Source: Actinomycetota bacterium (GTDB lineage Bacteria > Actinomycetota > Acidimicrobiia > Acidimicrobiales > BP-101). Taken from it: 8,674 bases of DNA. Below the pieces are notes generated by a model. It worked only from the letters and a program-made list of their open reading frames with translations. It searched no databases and was not told the origin of the DNA. Position 1 is the stretch's first letter; every line of letters starts with the position of its first letter. The translations under genes and the position numbers were made by a program. This document shows positions 6,605-8,674 of this stretch, in pieces. The DNA lies in assembly GCA_030838265.1 (NCBI GenBank), contig JAUTXA010000069.1, positions 1 through 8,674 on the forward strand, in the 5' to 3' direction.

Positions 6605-7573
6605 CTAGCGCGCCGCGCTGAGCAACGCCTCGGCGCCCTCGGCTAGCTCCCGCACGATCTCGGCCGCCGGCTGCACGGCGCGGACGTCACCGACCGACTG
6701 GCCGGCGTACTGAGCCATGGCCGAGACGTTGCCTTCACACTCGGCCAGCGGGGGCAGGGTGTCGAAGCGAGCCACGGGGAAGGACGCGTCGGAGCCGGGC
6801 AAATGAAGTTGGGCGACGACGTCGCCGTCGAAGGCCGACGCTTCGTCGAGGGCAGCGCGCAGCACCCGGTTCGGGGCATCCGGCCAGCCGGTGGTGCGGC
6901 CGAACTCCTCGCTCAACACCGTCTCGTCCGCACCGGCCGCCACCAAAGCCGCCTTGTAGTCGGGGTGAGCCCCCGATTCCGCGCTGGCCACGAAGCGGGT
7001 GCCGATCCGCACGGCCTGGGCGCCGGCGGCCAGGGCGGCGGCCATCGCTCGCGCCGAGCCGATGCCGCCGGCAGCCACCACCACCACGTCGTCGCCGACG
7101 GCGTCGACGACAGCCCCGAGCAACGGCAGCAGGCCGATCTGGCCCTGCACGTGACCGCCCGCCTCCACTCCCTGGGCGACCACGATGTCGCAACCCGCGT
7201 CGGCCGCGGCGCGCGCGTCATCGACCGAGCCCACCTGCCATCCGGCCAGGGCGCCAGCGGCGTGGATCTGCTCGACGAGAGCCGGGTCGGGCTCGCGCCA
7301 GAAGACCTCGGCCAGCCTCACTCGCTCGATGGTCGCCTCGAACTCTTCGGGGTTGAGGAAGGGACCGAGAAAGTTGGCGCCCCTGAGCGAACAACCCATG
7401 GCATCGAGGACGTCGATGCGATCGGGCATCGACGCCGGCGCGGCGCCGAGCATCCCCAGTCCTCCCGCCGCGGTGACGGCAGCCACCAGGGCGGGGACGC
7501 TCACGCCGCCCATCCCGGCCAGCTGGATGGGCACCGTGCACCCGACCAGGCGGGTGAAGCGGGTCTCGAGCAC
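6605..7573 (-). CDS. Nitronate monooxygenase (2-nitropropane dioxygenase)-family FMN enzyme, 322 aa
   Basis: FMN-binding TIM-barrel enzyme of the nitronate monooxygenase family, which oxidises alkyl nitronates to carbonyl compounds and nitrite. Visible signatures are the N-terminal 'MLETRFTRLVGCTVPIQLAGMGG' region (1-23), 'AAGGLGMLGAA' (35-45), 'AQGVEAGGH' (133-141, with conserved H141), the FMN phosphate loop 'AAGGIGSARAMAAAL' (167-181) and 'RIGTRFVASAESGAH' (189-203). The GTG start at 7573-7571 gives the usual N-terminus, and the length is normal. The start is 2 bases after the stop of the nitrile hydratase accessory gene, so it is the last gene seen in that operon. The stop is 6 bases from the converging stop of the MDMPI-family gene. 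Close relatives include enoyl reductases and other FMN oxidoreductases, so the family is secure but activity on nitronates is inferred. Confidence 0.9.
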   Translation of the reverse strand: MLETRFTRLVGCTVPIQLAGMGGVSVPALVAAVTAAGGLGMLGAAPASMPDRIDVLDAMGCSLRGANFLGPFLNPEEFEATIERVRLAEVFWREPDPALVEQIHAAGALAGWQVGSVDDARAAADAGCDIVVAQGVEAGGHVQGQIGLLPLLGAVVDAVGDDVVVVAAGGIGSARAMAAALAAGAQAVRIGTRFVASAESGAHPDYKAALVAAGADETVLSEEFGRTTGWPDAPNRVLRAALDEASAFDGDVVAQLHLPGSDASFPVARFDTLPPLAECEGNVSAMAQYAGQSVGDVRAVQPAAEIVRELAEGAEALLSAAR

Positions 7574-7575
7574 GA

Positions 7576-7884
7576 CTAGAGCGGCGCCCGAGCGTCGGGG
7601 GTTGCGGCGTCGATGTCGGCCGAGGTCACCCCGAGGCTGAGGGCCAGGTCCTCGAGGGCCGCACTCCAGCTCTCGAAGTAGGGGCGATCAGGGTCATCGG
7701 CGATCGCGGCCATCAGCCGGTGGCGGAAGGCGTCCCACTCGAGGCCCTGGCTCTCGACGAGGGCCACGGCCATGGCGAACGACCGGGCCTCCCACGGGGC
7801 GGCGAAGACCAGCTCGCCGTTGTCACGGGGGAGGGCCGTCGCGCCCTCCATCGAGGCGACCGCATCGTCGAGCTCGGCCGTCAC
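7576..7884 (-). CDS. Nitrile hydratase accessory (activator) protein, 102 aa
   Basis: Small protein resembling the N-terminal part of nitrile hydratase beta subunits. In cobalt nitrile hydratases (for example NhlE/NhhG of Rhodococcus rhodochrous J1) such proteins carry the alpha subunit and help insert cobalt by subunit swapping. Recognisable features are 'PRDNGELVFAAPWEARSFAMAVAL' around residues 19-42 and 'YFESWSAALEDLAL' at 69-82. Both are characteristic of the accessory family, whose members are usually about 100-150 aa. The GTG start (7884-7882) overlaps the alpha-subunit TGA by four bases (GTGA). The same frame is open further upstream, but there it only reads antiphase through the alpha gene. 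The TAG at 7578-7576 is followed after 2 bases by the nitronate monooxygenase start. No signal peptide or membrane segment is seen; it is probably cytosolic. Confidence 0.87.
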   Translation of the reverse strand: MTAELDDAVASMEGATALPRDNGELVFAAPWEARSFAMAVALVESQGLEWDAFRHRLMAAIADDPDRPYFESWSAALEDLALSLGVTSADIDAATPDARAPL

Positions 7885-8489
7885 AGCCGGGCCACGCCGA
7901 TCATGGCGTCGCGGGTGACGATGCCGACCAGCTCGTCCTGGGAGAGGCCGTCGGTGCCCGCCGGTCGCTCGGGGAGGACGAGGTAGCGAACCTCGGCGCT
8001 GGAGTCCCACACCCGAATCTCGACGTCGTCGGATAGGTCGGTGCCCATCTCGGCCAGGAGGGCGCGGGGTTCGCGCACGGCGCGAGAGCGGTAGGCGGGC
8101 TCCTTGTACCAGGCCGGCGGAAGCCCCAAAGTGGGCCACGGGTAGCACGAGCACAGCGTGCAGACGACGAGGTTGTGGACGTCGGGGGTGTTGGCGACCA
8201 CCACCATGTGATCGCCTTCCGGCCCGCCGAAGCCCAGCTCGGCGATGGCCGCCGTGGCATCGGTGAGCAGCCGATCCCGGTACTCATCATCAACCCACGC
8301 CCTGGCCACGACCTTGGCCCCGTTCAGAGGTCCGAGGTTGTGCTCGAAGTTCTCGACGATCGAGTCGAGGGTGCCGGGATCGAACATTCCCTTGGCGGTG
8401 AGCACCGTTTCGATGGCGGCAACCCGCGCCTCGACCGGCGCCAGGGGCTCGGGGTGATGGCCCCGGTCGCCGTGGTCGTGCTCGCTCAA
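7881..8489 (-). CDS. nthA: Nitrile hydratase alpha subunit, cobalt type, 202 aa
   Basis: Metal-bearing subunit of nitrile hydratase, which hydrates nitriles to amides as an alpha-beta heterodimer or tetramer. The metal-binding claw is 'VCTLCSCYPW' (109-118; C110, C113 and C115, with S114). Thr at position 111 is the hallmark of the cobalt form; iron enzymes have Ser (CSLCSC). Other family stretches are 'NGAKVVARAWVD' (56-67), 'LGLPPAWYKEPAYRSR' (121-136), 'VRVWDS'-like 'IRVWDSSAEVRYLVLPERPAGT' (158-179) and 'VTRDAMIGV' (191-199). The TTG start at 8489-8487 is preferred: it has a GAGGAGG 4 bases upstream, overlaps the beta-subunit TGA as TTGA, and gives the usual 'MSEH...' N-terminus. An in-frame ATG at 8516 would add nine unnatural residues encoded across that ribosome site. 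The N-terminus is His-rich (H4, H6, H11, H12). The two post-translationally oxidised cysteines of the family are present. Confidence 0.96.
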   Translation of the reverse strand: MSEHDHGDRGHHPEPLAPVEARVAAIETVLTAKGMFDPGTLDSIVENFEHNLGPLNGAKVVARAWVDDEYRDRLLTDATAAIAELGFGGPEGDHMVVVANTPDVHNLVVCTLCSCYPWPTLGLPPAWYKEPAYRSRAVREPRALLAEMGTDLSDDVEIRVWDSSAEVRYLVLPERPAGTDGLSQDELVGIVTRDAMIGVARL

Positions 8490-8674
8490 CGATCCTCCTC
8501 GAGGTAGTGCTCCCATAGGTCAACGTTCACGGTGACGCCGTCTGATCCGCCGTCACCCCACAGCTCCTTCGCCGTGAAGCGCACCGAGTATGTGGGATTG
8601 AGGATGAGACCACCGTCGTGGGCCTCGGCGTCGGGAAGGTTGGCGGCGTCGTCGAGGCGGGCCACGACACCCCG
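8486..8674 (-). CDS. nthB: Nitrile hydratase beta subunit, C-terminal 62 residues (5' end outside window)
   Basis: The frame is open from the right window edge to TGA 8488-8486. The 62 visible residues include 'YSVRFTAKELWGDGG' and the ending 'VNVDLWEHYLEEDR'. This is the standard C-terminal beta-barrel end of nitrile hydratase beta subunits (family pattern: YTVRFxARELWG ... VDLWExYLE). The full protein is normally about 210-230 aa, so about three quarters lies beyond base 8674. The stop overlaps the alpha-subunit TTG start by four bases. The order beta then alpha matches cobalt nitrile hydratase operons of Rhodococcus rhodochrous J1; iron-type operons usually run alpha then beta. Confidence 0.93.
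   Translation of the reverse strand, partial: RGVVARLDDAANLPDAEAHDGGLILNPTYSVRFTAKELWGDGGSDGVTVNVDLWEHYLEEDR
8494..8500 (-). promoter_or_regulatory. Ribosome binding site that fixes the TTG start of the nitrile hydratase alpha gene
   Basis: On the minus strand GAGGAGG (8500-8494) is followed by ATCG and then TTG (8489-8487). It lies inside the last codons of the beta gene, where it encodes Glu-Glu-Asp. It is the strongest Shine-Dalgarno-like match noticed in the window and decides between the TTG and the upstream ATG at 8516. Confidence 0.8.

Noticed and set aside
6803..7579. Plus-strand open frame of 258 codons opposite the nitronate monooxygenase-family gene
   Set aside because: No domain is recognisable, its composition is His/Gly/Arg-rich, and the minus strand carries clear FMN-enzyme motifs.
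7885..8154. Upstream extension of the accessory-protein frame
   Set aside because: It overlaps the alpha-subunit coding region in another frame and is Arg-rich shadow sequence. The GTG at 7884-7882 gives the correct family length.

Overview
The window is very GC-rich DNA (about 70% by eye) with gene families typical of Actinomycetota: an F420-dependent luciferase-like oxidoreductase, a mycothiol-dependent maleylpyruvate-isomerase-type protein, and a long TPR-like C-terminal region of the kind attached to actinobacterial AAA-type regulators or cyclases. The gene mix would suit Acidimicrobiia or another little-cultured actinobacterial lineage, but the lineage cannot be fixed from this sequence. 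There are no RNA genes, CRISPR arrays, insertion sequences or integration sites. Genes fill almost the whole window, and the largest gap is 93 bases.

Plus strand, 1-6598. First comes the 3' part of a large regulator- or cyclase-type protein with helical repeats, cut by the window edge. After a 93-base gap follows an AidB-like acyl-CoA dehydrogenase. Two bases downstream lies a thiamine-diphosphate enzyme of the benzoylformate-decarboxylase type, so these two are almost certainly co-transcribed. After gaps of about 75 bases, each with a good ribosome binding site, come an F420-dependent oxidoreductase of the FGD-like family and a small DinB/MDMPI-fold enzyme. Together this looks like an oxidative catabolic cluster acting on acyl-CoA or 2-oxo-acid substrates. 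The substrate is not deducible.

Minus strand, 8674-6605. This is a compact operon: nitrile hydratase beta subunit (only its C-terminal 62 residues are in the window), nitrile hydratase alpha subunit with a cobalt-type CTLCSC metal motif, a nitrile hydratase accessory (activator) protein, and a nitronate monooxygenase-family flavoenzyme. Successive genes overlap by 4 bases (TTGA, then GTGA) or are 2 bases apart, which implies translational coupling. The operon converges on the plus-strand genes with only 6 bases between the two stop codons.

The most informative points are as follows. The complete beta-alpha-activator order is joined to a nitronate monooxygenase-like gene, pairing nitrile and nitro/nitronate chemistry in one transcript. 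The thiamine-diphosphate enzyme keeps three of the four catalytic residues of benzoylformate decarboxylase but lacks the substrate-pocket histidine. The F420 enzyme keeps its cofactor-side residues but has lost the residues that hold glucose-6-phosphate. No wholly new system is evident; the novelty lies in gene combinations and substrate divergence.
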